This document shows, piece after piece, positions 32,060 to 41,787 of a stretch of 64,000 bases of DNA. Positions within the stretch are counted from its first letter, which is position 1. Each line of letters starts with the position of its first letter. The stretch comes from Sulfurihydrogenibium subterraneum DSM 15120 (GTDB taxonomy: Bacteria > Aquificota > Aquificia > Aquificales > Hydrogenothermaceae), in assembly GCF_000619805.1 (NCBI RefSeq), contig NZ_JHUV01000010.1, forward strand, positions 124,001-188,000. The letters run 5' to 3'. Made by a program: the position numbers and the translations under genes. Below the pieces are notes generated by a model, which saw nothing but the letters and a program-made list of their open reading frames with translations, had not been told where the DNA came from and ran no database searches.

Positions 32060-33028
32060 ATGTCAGATTTTTTATCTCAAGAAGAGATTGATGCATTACT
32101 TGGAGGTGGGAAGAAAGAAACTGTTGTTGAAACGAAAAGAGAGAAACCTTTTGATTTTTCTAAAATTGAAAAGATAAAGAAAGGTGGTTTTCCGGGATTG
32201 GAAGTAATCTTTGAAAGATGGGCTAAAATATTCCGAGAAGAGATAAGATCTCTATTCCCCGTTATAAACATGGTTTCTAAAAATATTATAACTGTGATGA
32301 AGTTTGGAGATTTTATCAACAAAATTCCACTACCTGCATCTTACACGATATTTACAATGAAACCTCTTAATGAGTCTGCACTTTTAGTAATAGACTCAAG
32401 AGTAGTTTTTAATTTAGTTAGTGCCTTGTTTGGAGGAGGTGCAAGACCCTTTAAAATAGAAGGTAGAGACTTTACAAAGTTAGAGATTAACATAATTAAT
32501 GATTTTGTAGATACTGTTTTAAGTAGTTTTGAGAAAATATGGCACACTGTTTTTCCAGTTGAAATAGAAAAAAAATCTATTGAATTTAACCCATTTTTAG
32601 TAAGGATAGTATCTCCTGCTGAAAAAGTTATAGTAGTTGAGATGATACTTGACATAGAAGGTTTAGAAGTACCCTTTAGTTTTGCTTTTCCGCAGATGCT
32701 TTTTTTACCACTAAAAGATATCATCTTTTCAGAAACTTCTGGTTTAGAGATATCTCCGGAATGGGAAGAAAATATCCAAAAGAAAATATCAAAAGTAGAA
32801 CTTACGCTAACTTTAGAACTCTCACGTTTTACTATGTTAGTAGAGGAATTAATAAACTTGGAAGTAGGGAGTGATATAATTTTAGATGTAAAAAAGGATG
32901 ATATCATAAAACTGTTAGTTGCAGGAAAACCTAAGTTTTTAGCAAAGCTTGGAAGGTACGACAAAAAGTACGCAGCGATGATAGTAAGCAGAATTAAAGG
33001 TGAGGAAGATGGAAGAGAAGGAAAATAA
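32060..33028 (+). CDS. fliM: flagellar switch protein FliM
   Basis: 322 residues. The N-terminal MSDFLSQEEIDALLGGG is the CheY-phosphate-binding peptide plus linker; a CheC-like middle domain (about 50-230, with ALFGGGARPF) and a C-terminal SpoA domain (about 245-315) follow. It forms the C-ring wall with FliG and FliN. GGGGTG lies before the ATG. It overlaps fliN by about 20 bp. Confidence 0.95.
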   Translation: MSDFLSQEEIDALLGGGKKETVVETKREKPFDFSKIEKIKKGGFPGLEVIFERWAKIFREEIRSLFPVINMVSKNIITVMKFGDFINKIPLPASYTIFTMKPLNESALLVIDSRVVFNLVSALFGGGARPFKIEGRDFTKLEINIINDFVDTVLSSFEKIWHTVFPVEIEKKSIEFNPFLVRIVSPAEKVIVVEMILDIEGLEVPFSFAFPQMLFLPLKDIIFSETSGLEISPEWEENIQKKISKVELTLTLELSRFTMLVEELINLEVGSDIILDVKKDDIIKLLVAGKPKFLAKLGRYDKKYAAMIVSRIKGEEDGREGK

Positions 33029-33578
33029 TAACCAAGAAAACCAAGAAGAAGTATCTCAAGAAGACTTGGCAGCTGCTTGGGAGCAGATGCTTCAGCAGGA
33101 ACCTGTTGTAGAAGAAAAAGAAGAAAAAAAAGAAGAAAGTAAACCTTCTGAATCTCAAGAAGACTTAGCGGATGCTTGGGCACAGATGCTTGAATCTGAA
33201 AAAAAAGAAGAGAAAACAACACCTGAACAAGAAATTATAAAAGAACAACCAAAAGAGGAACCTATAAAAGAACAAACACAAAATATTCCAGAAGTTATAC
33301 AACAAAAACTTAGCATACTCTTAGACCTTCCTATAACTATAACGGTGGAGATAGGTTCAAGGGTAATGACAATAGAGGAGATATTAAAACTTTCACCAAG
33401 TAGTGTAGTAGATTTAGATAGATTTATAACAGAGCCTATAGATTTAAAAGTAAACGGCGTTTTAGTAGCAAAAGGAGAGCTTTATCAGGTTGAAGATCAG
33501 TTTGCAATAAAGATAAAAGAAATTTTGACGAAAGAAGAAAGAGTAAACCTTATATCAAAACAATTGAAGAGGTTATAA
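33009..33578 (+). CDS. fliN: FliN with extended N-terminus
   Basis: About 189 residues. The C-terminal SpoA domain (about 100-185: LSILLDLPITITVEIGSRVM, GELYQVEDQFAIKIKEI) is FliN. The N-terminal 95 residues are an acidic, Lys/Glu/Gln-rich extension containing a short motif twice, SQEDLAAAWEQML and SQEDLADAWAQML, which resembles the DLWADAL peptide near the FliN N-terminus of proteobacteria. ATG at 33009 is chosen because an AAGG lies 8 bases upstream; a GTG at 33000 is the alternative. A second, minimal FliN-type protein is encoded at 52869. Confidence 0.88.
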   Translation: MEEKENNNQENQEEVSQEDLAAAWEQMLQQEPVVEEKEEKKEESKPSESQEDLADAWAQMLESEKKEEKTTPEQEIIKEQPKEEPIKEQTQNIPEVIQQKLSILLDLPITITVEIGSRVMTIEEILKLSPSSVVDLDRFITEPIDLKVNGVLVAKGELYQVEDQFAIKIKEILTKEERVNLISKQLKRL

Positions 33579-33580
33579 AG

Positions 33581-34294
33581 ATGGCAGTAAATTTTCAACC
33601 AATTTACATTTTAGCCTCTGGAGGAAGTAGGGCGGTAGATCAGTTAGATACTATAACAAATAATATATCAAACGCAAACACTTCTGGATTTAAAAAAATA
33701 CTTATGAGGGAGATGAGTCAAAAAATTCCAGAAAATGTAGGACAAACGGGAGACTTGCTTGTATTTCCAAGATTTAGAGATACACATGTTATCAACAGTC
33801 AGGGGACTCTCATAAAAACAGATAACCCTTTAGATTTAGCAATAGAAGGTGAAGGATTCTTTCAAGTAGAGACAAACGTAGGAAGATTTTATACGAGGAA
33901 TGGACATCTTTTTATAAACAACGAAGGTTTTTTAGTTGACCAAAACGGTGGATACGTACTTGATACAAACGAACAAAGAATAAAATTAAACACAAACGGT
34001 AGAATAGATATTACAACAAAAGGAGAGATATACCAAAACGGACAACTTGTAGCAACTTTAAGAGTAGTAAACCTACAAAACCTTCAACCTGTAGGAAATA
34101 GTTATTACAACGGACAAGAACAACCAACTCAAAAGTATAGTATTAGACAAGGGTTTTTAGAAGGATCTAACATAAATATAGTAAAAGAAATGGTAGAGAT
34201 GATAAACAGTCATAGAAGATTTGACATTTACATGAATTTAGCAAAATCTTTAGACCAACTTGAAGGAAGATTAAACGAAATAGGAAAAGCTTAA
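33581..34294 (+). CDS. flgF: flagellar proximal rod protein FlgF
   Basis: 237 residues with the rod/hook family N-terminus (LDTITNNISNANTSGFKK) and C-terminal helix (NIVKEMVEMINSHRRFDIY). The length and position directly before flgG fit FlgF. It is exported by the flagellar type III apparatus into the rod. It starts 2 bp after fliN. Confidence 0.88.
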   Translation: MAVNFQPIYILASGGSRAVDQLDTITNNISNANTSGFKKILMREMSQKIPENVGQTGDLLVFPRFRDTHVINSQGTLIKTDNPLDLAIEGEGFFQVETNVGRFYTRNGHLFINNEGFLVDQNGGYVLDTNEQRIKLNTNGRIDITTKGEIYQNGQLVATLRVVNLQNLQPVGNSYYNGQEQPTQKYSIRQGFLEGSNINIVKEMVEMINSHRRFDIYMNLAKSLDQLEGRLNEIGKA

Positions 34295-34308
34295 AAGGAG
34301 GGTTTAAC

Positions 34309-35109
34309 ATGTTAAGAGCACTTTGGACGTCAGCATCAGGAATGGAAGCACAACAAACAAACTTAGATGTTATATCTCACAACATAGCAAACGTTAATAC
34401 TGTAGGGTTTAAAAGAAGTAGAGCAAACTTTGAAGACCTTATTTACCAAGATGTTAGAGACCCGGGAGTTTTAAGCTCTACTCAAAACAGAGTTCCAGCA
34501 GGAATACAGATAGGTTTAGGTGTGAAAGTCTCAGATGTTGCAAAAATGTTTTCTCAAGGAAGTCTTATAAAAACAGATAACCCGTTAGACCTTGCTATTC
34601 AAGGAGATGGTTTTTTCAAAATAGAGATGCCAGATGGTAGTGAAGCCTTTACGAGAGCGGGAAATTTCCAACTTGACAACGAAGGTTATATAGTAAATCC
34701 AGAAGGTTATAGATTAAGTCCAAATATCCAAATATCAGCCCCAGAAACAGTTATAAGTATATCAGTAAGTCCAAACGGTAAAGTTGTTGTAGTTAGAAAC
34801 AGTGGTGGACAGCAGACAACAGAGGAAGTTGGAGACATAAAACTCTACAGATTTATGAACCAAGCAGGATTAAAAGCGATAGGACAAAACTTGTTTAAAT
34901 ATACAGAAGCATCAGGAGAACCAATAGAAGGAGACCCTAACACAGACGGTTTTGGAAAGATTACACAAGGATTTTTAGAAGCTTCTAATGTAAACATAGT
35001 TGAGGAGATGGTTAACCTTATAGTTGCCCAAAGAGCCTACGAAGTAAACTCAAAAGGAATAATTACAGCAGATGAAATGTTAAGAACTGTTTCAACGCTT
35101 AAAAGTTAG
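34309..35109 (+). CDS. flgG: flagellar distal rod protein FlgG
   Basis: 266 residues, the usual FlgG length. N-terminus MLRALWTSASGMEAQQTNLD and C-terminus NVNIVEEMVNLIVAQRAYEV are characteristic, and the segment after residue 45 (DLIYQDVRDPGVLSS) is the FlgG-specific stretch that stiffens the rod. GGAGGG precedes the ATG. Confidence 0.95.
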   Translation: MLRALWTSASGMEAQQTNLDVISHNIANVNTVGFKRSRANFEDLIYQDVRDPGVLSSTQNRVPAGIQIGLGVKVSDVAKMFSQGSLIKTDNPLDLAIQGDGFFKIEMPDGSEAFTRAGNFQLDNEGYIVNPEGYRLSPNIQISAPETVISISVSPNGKVVVVRNSGGQQTTEEVGDIKLYRFMNQAGLKAIGQNLFKYTEASGEPIEGDPNTDGFGKITQGFLEASNVNIVEEMVNLIVAQRAYEVNSKGIITADEMLRTVSTLKS

Positions 35110-35114
35110 ATAGG

Positions 35115-35618
35115 ATGGTATGGTTTTTTATACTAATTTTAGCTTTTATTAAGCTAAGTTTTTCAGCGGATAACGTAGAAAAATTCAAAAACTTAGTTGA
35201 TAATTACGTAAAGACAAACTTTAAAGAGTTTGAAATTGTAAATATGGTAAAAATACCTGAAAGTTATACAAAACAGATTACGGAAGACTTTGACAGTGTA
35301 GATTGTAAAAGTAAAGGAAACAGTGGACTGTACCTTTACTTGTCTTGCTTGGTGATAGAAGATGGTAAAACTTTAGCAGAAATACCAGTTGCGTATAGAA
35401 TAAGTCAGCAAAAAGATGGAAAATTAATTCTAGTTATACGAAAAAATCAAAAAGTGAATATTTTATATATGAAAGGTGCAATAAAAGTTCAACTTTTAGG
35501 TATTGCGTTAGATAATGGAAAAGAAGGAGATTACATAAAAGTTAAAAATATTTCTACTGGTAAAGAAATAGTAGGAAAGGTTATAGATGGACAAACGGTC
35601 TTAGTTGAGGGAGAGTAG
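35115..35618 (+). CDS. flgA: P-ring chaperone FlgA (short form)
   Basis: 167 residues: signal peptide (MVWFFILILAFIKLSFSA), then a beta-rich region whose C-terminal half (GAIKVQLLGIALDNGKEGDY to GKVIDGQTVLV) matches the ChapFlgA/SAF domain end. It is shorter than the roughly 220 residues of enteric FlgA, with one of the N-terminal subdomains reduced. FlgA helps FlgI assemble the P ring in the periplasm. Placement between flgG and flgH-flgI supports the call; it ends 0 bp before flgH. Confidence 0.8.
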   Translation: MVWFFILILAFIKLSFSADNVEKFKNLVDNYVKTNFKEFEIVNMVKIPESYTKQITEDFDSVDCKSKGNSGLYLYLSCLVIEDGKTLAEIPVAYRISQQKDGKLILVIRKNQKVNILYMKGAIKVQLLGIALDNGKEGDYIKVKNISTGKEIVGKVIDGQTVLVEGE

Positions 35619-36287
35619 ATGAAATTAAAGTTAACAGCTTTTATTCTAACGGCTTTTGTTATAGGATGTGCATCTAAAAACGAGTATGCCAAGCCTTACA
35701 ACCCTGTTCCTCCTGATATTCCACAAGAGAAAGTTTCAAGAACTGCAGGGTCTTTATACACGGGAAGTTATAATAATCTGTTTACAGACTCAAAGGCATT
35801 TAACGTTGGAGACGTTATTACTATAAAAGTTGTAGAGACAATAGCAGGACAGACAGCTTCCGGAACAAACACACAAGAACAATCTAAAATGTCTTTAGGC
35901 GTACCATCTCCAACTATAATGGGTAAACAAGTACCAAATAAAACGCCTATTGCAGGTATTACAGAAAATAACTCTGACACTTATAAAGGGACTGCATCAA
36001 CAAACAGGTCTTCTAAACTGATAGCTACAATATCTGCAAGAGTTACTAAGGTTTATCCCAATGGAAATCTATTTATAGTCGGTAAAAAAGTTGTAAAAGT
36101 AAACGATGATTATCAAACACTTGTAATATCCGGAATAGTAAAACCTACGGATATATTACAAGATAACTCTGTTGATTCATCAAGAATATCTGATATGTAT
36201 GTTGAGTACAACGGAGAAGGTTATATGGCAGACAGTACAAAACCAGGCTGGCTTGCACAATTTTTAAAGAAAATCTGGCCATTTTAA
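35619..36287 (+). CDS. flgH: flagellar L-ring lipoprotein FlgH
   Basis: 222 residues. The lipoprotein signal ends in VIGC (Cys about residue 17), so it is anchored to the outer membrane. Family segments GSLYTGSYNNLFTDSKAFNV-type start, VGDVITIKVVE and NGNLFIVGKKVV are present. An L ring confirms a true diderm envelope. It directly abuts flgA and is followed by flgI after 11 bp. Confidence 0.94.
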   Translation: MKLKLTAFILTAFVIGCASKNEYAKPYNPVPPDIPQEKVSRTAGSLYTGSYNNLFTDSKAFNVGDVITIKVVETIAGQTASGTNTQEQSKMSLGVPSPTIMGKQVPNKTPIAGITENNSDTYKGTASTNRSSKLIATISARVTKVYPNGNLFIVGKKVVKVNDDYQTLVISGIVKPTDILQDNSVDSSRISDMYVEYNGEGYMADSTKPGWLAQFLKKIWPF

Positions 36288-36298
36288 AGGTAGAGAAA

Positions 36299-37390
36299 AT
36301 GTTTAAGAAAATAATTTTACTGCTTTTTATACCTTTTATAACGTTTGCTGCTACAAATGAGATAAAAATCAGAGATTTAGTAGAAGTAGAAGGTTTTAGA
36401 ACGAACTATCTTACAGGCTATGGTATCGTTGTAGGACTTAACGGGACTGGAGACGGAACAACAAGTAGATACACACTTATAAGTATTGCTAATATGCTTA
36501 GAAAACTTGGTATATACATAGACCCAGCTCAAGTAAGGACTAAAAACTCAGCAGCTGTTATCGTTACTGCAAACCTTCCACCGTTTGCAAAACCGGGAAT
36601 GACTGTAGATGTCCAAGTTGCTTCCATAGGTGATGCAAAAGATATTAGAAATGGACTTTTAATAAGGACACCTCTTTATGGTCCCGATGGTAAAATATAC
36701 GCTTTTGCTCAAGGTCCCGTATCAACTGGAGGAGGATTTACTGAATCTAACAAGACAGGTAAAGTTCAAAAAGGATTTACAACAGCTGGTATAATACCAA
36801 ACGGTGTAATAATAGAAGAAGAGCTTCCCTTTGATTTTAACTCTTTAACTGAGATAACACTTAACTTGAAAAATCCAGATTTTAAAAGGTCTACACTGAT
36901 TGCAAACACTATTAATAAAAAGTATCCAAACATAGCCAGTGTTTTAGATGCCACTTCTGTTAAAATTAAACTTCCAGATGGAAACTCCAAGGCGGAGTTT
37001 TTAGCATCAATTTTAGACCTAAAAGTTTCCTTAGATACAGATTATCCAACTATTGTTATCTACGAAAAAACAGGAACAGTTATAATGAGTGGAGATATTA
37101 AAATAGACCCACCTGTTTATGTATCCCATGGAAATATATACGTATCGGTTGAAACTGTTCCTCTTGTTTCTCAGCCGCCGCCTTTATCAGGTGGTCAAAC
37201 TGTAATTGCTCAGCAGACTATAACGAAAGTAGTTGAAGAAAAAGGAAGAATTATAGAAATAGAAAAGCCTTCTTTAAAAGATTTAGTAAAAGCCCTCAAC
37301 GATTTAGGTGTTTCTCCGTACGACCTTATAGCTATCATTCAAGCTATAAAAAATGCAGGAAAGATTAACGCAAACATAATAATAATGTGA
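36299..37390 (+). CDS. flgI: flagellar P-ring protein FlgI
   Basis: 363 residues with signal peptide (KKIILLLFIPFITFA) and the conserved start IRDLVEVEGFRTNYLTGYG, then GLNGTGDGT, NSAAVIVTANLPPFAKPG and SLKDLVKALNDLGVSPYDLI near the C-terminus. It forms the periplasmic bushing around the rod, in the peptidoglycan layer. Confidence 0.95.
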   Translation: MFKKIILLLFIPFITFAATNEIKIRDLVEVEGFRTNYLTGYGIVVGLNGTGDGTTSRYTLISIANMLRKLGIYIDPAQVRTKNSAAVIVTANLPPFAKPGMTVDVQVASIGDAKDIRNGLLIRTPLYGPDGKIYAFAQGPVSTGGGFTESNKTGKVQKGFTTAGIIPNGVIIEEELPFDFNSLTEITLNLKNPDFKRSTLIANTINKKYPNIASVLDATSVKIKLPDGNSKAEFLASILDLKVSLDTDYPTIVIYEKTGTVIMSGDIKIDPPVYVSHGNIYVSVETVPLVSQPPPLSGGQTVIAQQTITKVVEEKGRIIEIEKPSLKDLVKALNDLGVSPYDLIAIIQAIKNAGKINANIIIM

Positions 37391-37399
37391 GGTTTCATA

Positions 37400-37690
37400 A
37401 TGGAGATAAATCACATAAACTCTTACTTTGATTTAAAAAGTATCCAAGAAGCAAAAACACCGGAAGAAGTAGCAAAAAACTTTCAAACTATTTTCTTATC
37501 GATGGTAGTTAAAGAGATGAGAAAAACAGTTCCTCAGTTTTCCTCAAACGATTTTGGAAGTAGGATGTACCTTGATATGTTTGATATGCAACTTGCACAG
37601 GTAATGGCAGACTCAGACCAGTTAGGTTTAAAAGACTACATATTAAACGCTATAAAATCCTATGCTCAAAACCAAGATAAAAAGGGATAA
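37400..37690 (+). CDS. flgJ: rod-capping protein FlgJ, N-terminal domain only
   Basis: 96 residues matching only the rod-binding domain of FlgJ (VAKNFQTIFLSMVVKEMRKT, and the MYLDMFDMQLAQVMADS segment). The peptidoglycan hydrolase half of enteric FlgJ is absent, as in many non-proteobacterial flagellates, so wall penetration must use another enzyme. It lies 9 bp after flgI and 2 bp before flhA. Confidence 0.85.
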   Translation: MEINHINSYFDLKSIQEAKTPEEVAKNFQTIFLSMVVKEMRKTVPQFSSNDFGSRMYLDMFDMQLAQVMADSDQLGLKDYILNAIKSYAQNQDKKG

Positions 37691-37692
37691 TC

Positions 37693-39771
37693 TTGGAAAG
37701 AGCCTTAAGTGTATTTGAAAAGATAAATCAATACTCAGATGCAATAGTAATTATTCTTATTTTAATAATTTTAGGTTCATTAGTTCTTCCCGTTCCACCT
37801 TTTTTACTTGATATACTTCTTACGTTCAGTATTACATTTTCTATGCTAATTCTTATGGCTACTGTATATGTAGAAAGTCCTTTAAAGTTTTCTTCATTTC
37901 CTTCTATACTTCTTGTAGCTACACTTTTTAGACTATCTTTAAACGTTGCATCTACAAGAAGAATACTTCTGCATGGACACGAAGGACCTGATGCAGCAGG
38001 ACACGTTATACAGGCTTTTGGTCAGTTTGTAGTAGGCGGTAACTACGTAGTAGGTATAATTGTATTTTTAGTGCTGGTTATAATTAACTTTATCGTTATT
38101 ACTAAAGGAACAGAAAGAATATCAGAAGTTGCTGCAAGGTTTACACTTGACGCTATGCCAGGAAAACAAATGAGTATAGACGCTGACCTAAACAGTGGTC
38201 TTATAGATGAAAAAGAGGCTCAAAGAAGAAGACAGGAAGTTCAAAGAGAAGCTGATTTTTACGGAGCTATGGACGGTGCTACCAAGTTTATAAGAGGAGA
38301 TGCGGTAGCAGGAATAATCATCGTTTTTATAAACATAATAGGCGGAATTATAATAGGTATGGTTCAAAAAGGTATGGACTTTCAGACAGCTCTGCAAAAC
38401 TTTACAATACTTACTATAGGTGATGGATTAGTATCTCAGATTCCTGCATTAATAACTTCAACAGCTGCCGGACTTATGGTTACAAGGGCAGCCTCTGAGA
38501 TGAATTTAGGACAAGAGATATTTACACAGCTTACAAGTTATCCAAAAGCACTATTTATGGCTGCTGGTGCAATATTTGTTATGGGTATTATTCCGGGAAT
38601 GCCTACATTACCATTTTTAATCTTATCTTCCATAGTAGGTATATCTGGTTATATGATGAACTTAATACTTAAAGAGAAAGAATCAAAAGAAAAAGAAGAA
38701 AAAGCAAAAGAAATAGTAAAGTCGTTAGAGGAGGAAAAACCCGAAGATTACGTCCAACCACCAGAACCTCTTACATTAGAGATAGGATACGGGCTTATAT
38801 ACCTTGTAGATGAGAAACAAGGAGGAGATTTAGTAAAAAGAATAAAAAATTTAAGAAAACAGCTGACTAAGGAGCTTGGTCTTTTAATACCTTTAGTACA
38901 CATTAAAGACAATCTTGAATTAAAGCCAAACGAATACAGAATTCTTATAAAAGGAGTAGAAGTAGCAAAATACGAAGTTTACCCTGGAAAGTACCTTGCG
39001 ATAGATACAGGAATGATAAAAGAAAAAGTTGAAGGTATTCCTACGAAAGACCCTGCTTTTGGATTAAACGCTTTATGGATAGAAGAGAATTTAAAAGACA
39101 AATCAAGATTATCAGGTTATACAGTTGTAGATATAAGCACAGTTATAATCACACACCTTTCAGAAACAATTAAAAAGTACTCATACGAAATACTTACAAG
39201 ACAGCAGGTAAAAGAACTTTTAGACATAGTATCTAAAAACTACCCGATGGTAAAAGATATCGTTCCAGACCAAGTACCTTTAAATATTTTACATAAAGTA
39301 TTACAAAACCTTTTAAAAGAAGGAATTCCTATCAAAGATATACCTACTATCGTAGAAGCATTGTCAGATAACATAAATAAAACAAACGACCCAGACCTAC
39401 TAACAGAATATGTAAGAATGGCTCTTAAAAGAGTAATTACAAGTATGTATCAAAAAAATGGAGAGATAATGGCATTAGTTTTAGGAAATAGAACGGAAAA
39501 CTATATAAATAAACTACTTAATGAGAACAAAAACGGCTTATCAGTAAGCCCTTCTTTTGTACAGAAATTAATAGCATCTATAAGCCAAGACTTAGATAAG
39601 TTTATAATAAACTCTACCCAGCCTATACTGATAACTTCACCTATCGTTAGAAAATACGTAAAACAGATACTTGAAAACTACCTTCCAAATCTTACTGTTT
39701 TATCCTACGGGGAGATAGAAAATAATGTAAAATTAAATATAGTAGGGATGGTGGATGTAGATGAAAATTAA
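37693..39771 (+). CDS. flhA: flagellar export gate protein FlhA
   Basis: 692 residues, standard length. Eight hydrophobic helices lie in the first 330 residues with the FHIPEP-type signatures ATLFRLSLNVASTRRILLHG and the conserved cytoplasmic loop (AARFTLDAMPGKQMSIDADL); the C-terminal half is the cytosolic ring that docks export chaperones. The start is TTG at 37693, with GGGA 7 bases upstream. It overlaps flhF by 11 bp. Confidence 0.95.
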   Translation: MERALSVFEKINQYSDAIVIILILIILGSLVLPVPPFLLDILLTFSITFSMLILMATVYVESPLKFSSFPSILLVATLFRLSLNVASTRRILLHGHEGPDAAGHVIQAFGQFVVGGNYVVGIIVFLVLVIINFIVITKGTERISEVAARFTLDAMPGKQMSIDADLNSGLIDEKEAQRRRQEVQREADFYGAMDGATKFIRGDAVAGIIIVFINIIGGIIIGMVQKGMDFQTALQNFTILTIGDGLVSQIPALITSTAAGLMVTRAASEMNLGQEIFTQLTSYPKALFMAAGAIFVMGIIPGMPTLPFLILSSIVGISGYMMNLILKEKESKEKEEKAKEIVKSLEEEKPEDYVQPPEPLTLEIGYGLIYLVDEKQGGDLVKRIKNLRKQLTKELGLLIPLVHIKDNLELKPNEYRILIKGVEVAKYEVYPGKYLAIDTGMIKEKVEGIPTKDPAFGLNALWIEENLKDKSRLSGYTVVDISTVIITHLSETIKKYSYEILTRQQVKELLDIVSKNYPMVKDIVPDQVPLNILHKVLQNLLKEGIPIKDIPTIVEALSDNINKTNDPDLLTEYVRMALKRVITSMYQKNGEIMALVLGNRTENYINKLLNENKNGLSVSPSFVQKLIASISQDLDKFIINSTQPILITSPIVRKYVKQILENYLPNLTVLSYGEIENNVKLNIVGMVDVDEN

Positions 39772-40915
39772 AATATACGAAGGTTTTAACTTAGAAGAGC
39801 TTTTGAATAAAGTAAACCAAGAGCTGGGAGATAAATATAAAATCCTTTATAAAGATAAAGTTAAAGTAAAAACAAAGATACCTTTTATAAAAAAAACAAA
39901 ACACATACTAATAGTTGAACCTGAAGAGGAAGAAAAAGTCCAGTTTGAAGAATTGTTAGAAAAAGAGTTAGAGGTTGAAGAAGAGGAAAATTATCAGCCT
40001 CCTTCCAATCCACTTCGGTCTTACCATCTGGTAGAAGAAAGTCCTGTAAAAGAACCAGAAGTTAAAAAAGAAATAACAATACACGATAATAAATTAGAGG
40101 AGATTACAAAAGAATTCTCAGGCAAAGCTATAGATTTGATTAACATCTTAACACAAAAAGAGGTAAACTTAGAGGTTGCTAAAGAGATTGTAAGAGGAGG
40201 ATGTGGTTTAGAGCTGTCTTCTAATAAACTTGATTTAAAACACTTTACTTTTAGAGAATCATTGATAGAAGGTCTAACTAACAGCGTTAAGTTTAAAGGT
40301 GATGTATTTGAAAACTTAACAAGACCAAAAGTTTTGGTTTTCTTAGGTCCAACAGGTGTAGGAAAAACAACAAATCTTTTTAAAATAGCTTCAGATTTAG
40401 TTTTAAATAAAAACAAAAAAGTAGCAGTACTCTCTATTGATACTTTTAAAGCAGGAGCTGCAGATCAGGCAAGAAGTTATTCTAACATCTTAGGAATACC
40501 TTTTTACCTACTATCAGACCCTAAAAAAATAAGAGAGACCGTTGATGACTTAAACTTTGTAGATGTTATACTTATAGACACGATAGGAAGAAGCCACTAT
40601 GACCACTGGAAGTTAGGCGAGATGAAAGAAACTTTAAGATTTTTGGATGAAGCTCAGTATATGATGGTTTTAAGTGCTAATATGAATACAAAGGAAGGTT
40701 TTAATATAATAGAAAAATACCAAAGATTTTTCAAAATAGACTACTTATTCTTTACAAAGATAGATGAAACTGCTTATCTGGGTATAATACTTAACCTTAC
40801 AGTAAAAACAGGCATACCACTCACTTATATAAGTACAGGTCAAAACGTCCCTGAAGATATAAAAGTTTTAACCCCAGAAAGACTTGTCTCTTTACTACTT
40901 AAGGAGACAGAATAA
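39761..40915 (+). CDS. flhF: flagellar SRP-family GTPase FlhF
   Basis: 384 residues: a variable N-terminal basic/acidic region (1-110), an N-domain-like helix region and a C-terminal SRP-type G domain with GPTGVGKTTN, LSIDTFKAGA, LIDTIGRS and TKIDE. It sets flagellar position and number, usually polar. Overlaps flhA upstream and shares its final base with the start of flhG. The presence of both suggests polar flagellation. Confidence 0.93.
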   Translation: MKIKIYEGFNLEELLNKVNQELGDKYKILYKDKVKVKTKIPFIKKTKHILIVEPEEEEKVQFEELLEKELEVEEEENYQPPSNPLRSYHLVEESPVKEPEVKKEITIHDNKLEEITKEFSGKAIDLINILTQKEVNLEVAKEIVRGGCGLELSSNKLDLKHFTFRESLIEGLTNSVKFKGDVFENLTRPKVLVFLGPTGVGKTTNLFKIASDLVLNKNKKVAVLSIDTFKAGAADQARSYSNILGIPFYLLSDPKKIRETVDDLNFVDVILIDTIGRSHYDHWKLGEMKETLRFLDEAQYMMVLSANMNTKEGFNIIEKYQRFFKIDYLFFTKIDETAYLGIILNLTVKTGIPLTYISTGQNVPEDIKVLTPERLVSLLLKETE

Positions 40916-41787
40916 TGGAACAGCAACTTGAGCATTTAAAAACTTTAGTAAAACAAAAGTTAGAAAATAACAATAATGTTATAAAAAACTCGAAATTTAT
41001 ATGCGTTGCTTCTGGAAAAGGAGGAGTAGGAAAAACAAACTTCTCTATAAACTTTGCCTATATCTTAGCTAATAAATTTAACAAAAAAGTTTTACTTATT
41101 GATGCAGATATAGGACTTGGAAACATTCACGTCATCTTAAACATACCACTAATAAGGTCTTTAAAAGAGTTTTTTGAAGGTAAAAAAGACATAGAAGAAA
41201 ACATACTAAATGTAAAGAATTTCGATTTAATTCCTGGCTTTTCTGGAATAGACAACATATCGGTTTTAGAAGAAGAGAAAATAATTATGTTAGTTGATAA
41301 ACTTGACAAAATTTCAAAACTATACGATTACGTAATTATAGATACTGGAGCTGGAATAGGAAAAGATGTTATAAACTTTGTACTTCCATCTGACAAAACT
41401 TACCTTATCACAACTCCAGAACCTACCGCACTTACAGATGCTTACAGTTTTATAAAATCCTTATATAAGATTTATAACTATAAAGACTTTAAAGTAGTTA
41501 TTAATATGGTAAAAAGCGATGAAGAAGGATATGAAGTATTTGAAAGATTGAAAGAATCTTGTAAAAAATTTTTAGAATTAGATTTAGAGTTATCAGGATT
41601 ATTGCCTACATCTGAGAACCTAAAAAAATCAGTTTTAGAAAGAAAGTTAATATGCGAAGAATATCCAAAAGATAAATTTTCAGAAAAACTAATCCAAATA
41701 GCAGTAAAAGAAACAGGAGAAGAAATTAAAAATAAAGAAGAGAAAAGCTTTTTTAAAAAATTTTTATCACTGATAAAAGGTGAATGA
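40915..41787 (+). CDS. flhG: FlhG/FleN, MinD-like flagellar number regulator
   Basis: 290-residue ParA/MinD-family ATPase with deviant Walker A SGKGGVGKTNF, switch I region LLIDADIGLGN and IIDTGAGIGKD. A basic, Phe-rich C-terminal tail (KSFFKKFLSLIKG) could be a MinD-like membrane-targeting helix. It limits flagellar number by stimulating FlhF GTPase. It is the gene between flhF and fliA, as in many polar flagellates. Confidence 0.93.
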   Translation: MEQQLEHLKTLVKQKLENNNNVIKNSKFICVASGKGGVGKTNFSINFAYILANKFNKKVLLIDADIGLGNIHVILNIPLIRSLKEFFEGKKDIEENILNVKNFDLIPGFSGIDNISVLEEEKIIMLVDKLDKISKLYDYVIIDTGAGIGKDVINFVLPSDKTYLITTPEPTALTDAYSFIKSLYKIYNYKDFKVVINMVKSDEEGYEVFERLKESCKKFLELDLELSGLLPTSENLKKSVLERKLICEEYPKDKFSEKLIQIAVKETGEEIKNKEEKSFFKKFLSLIKGE

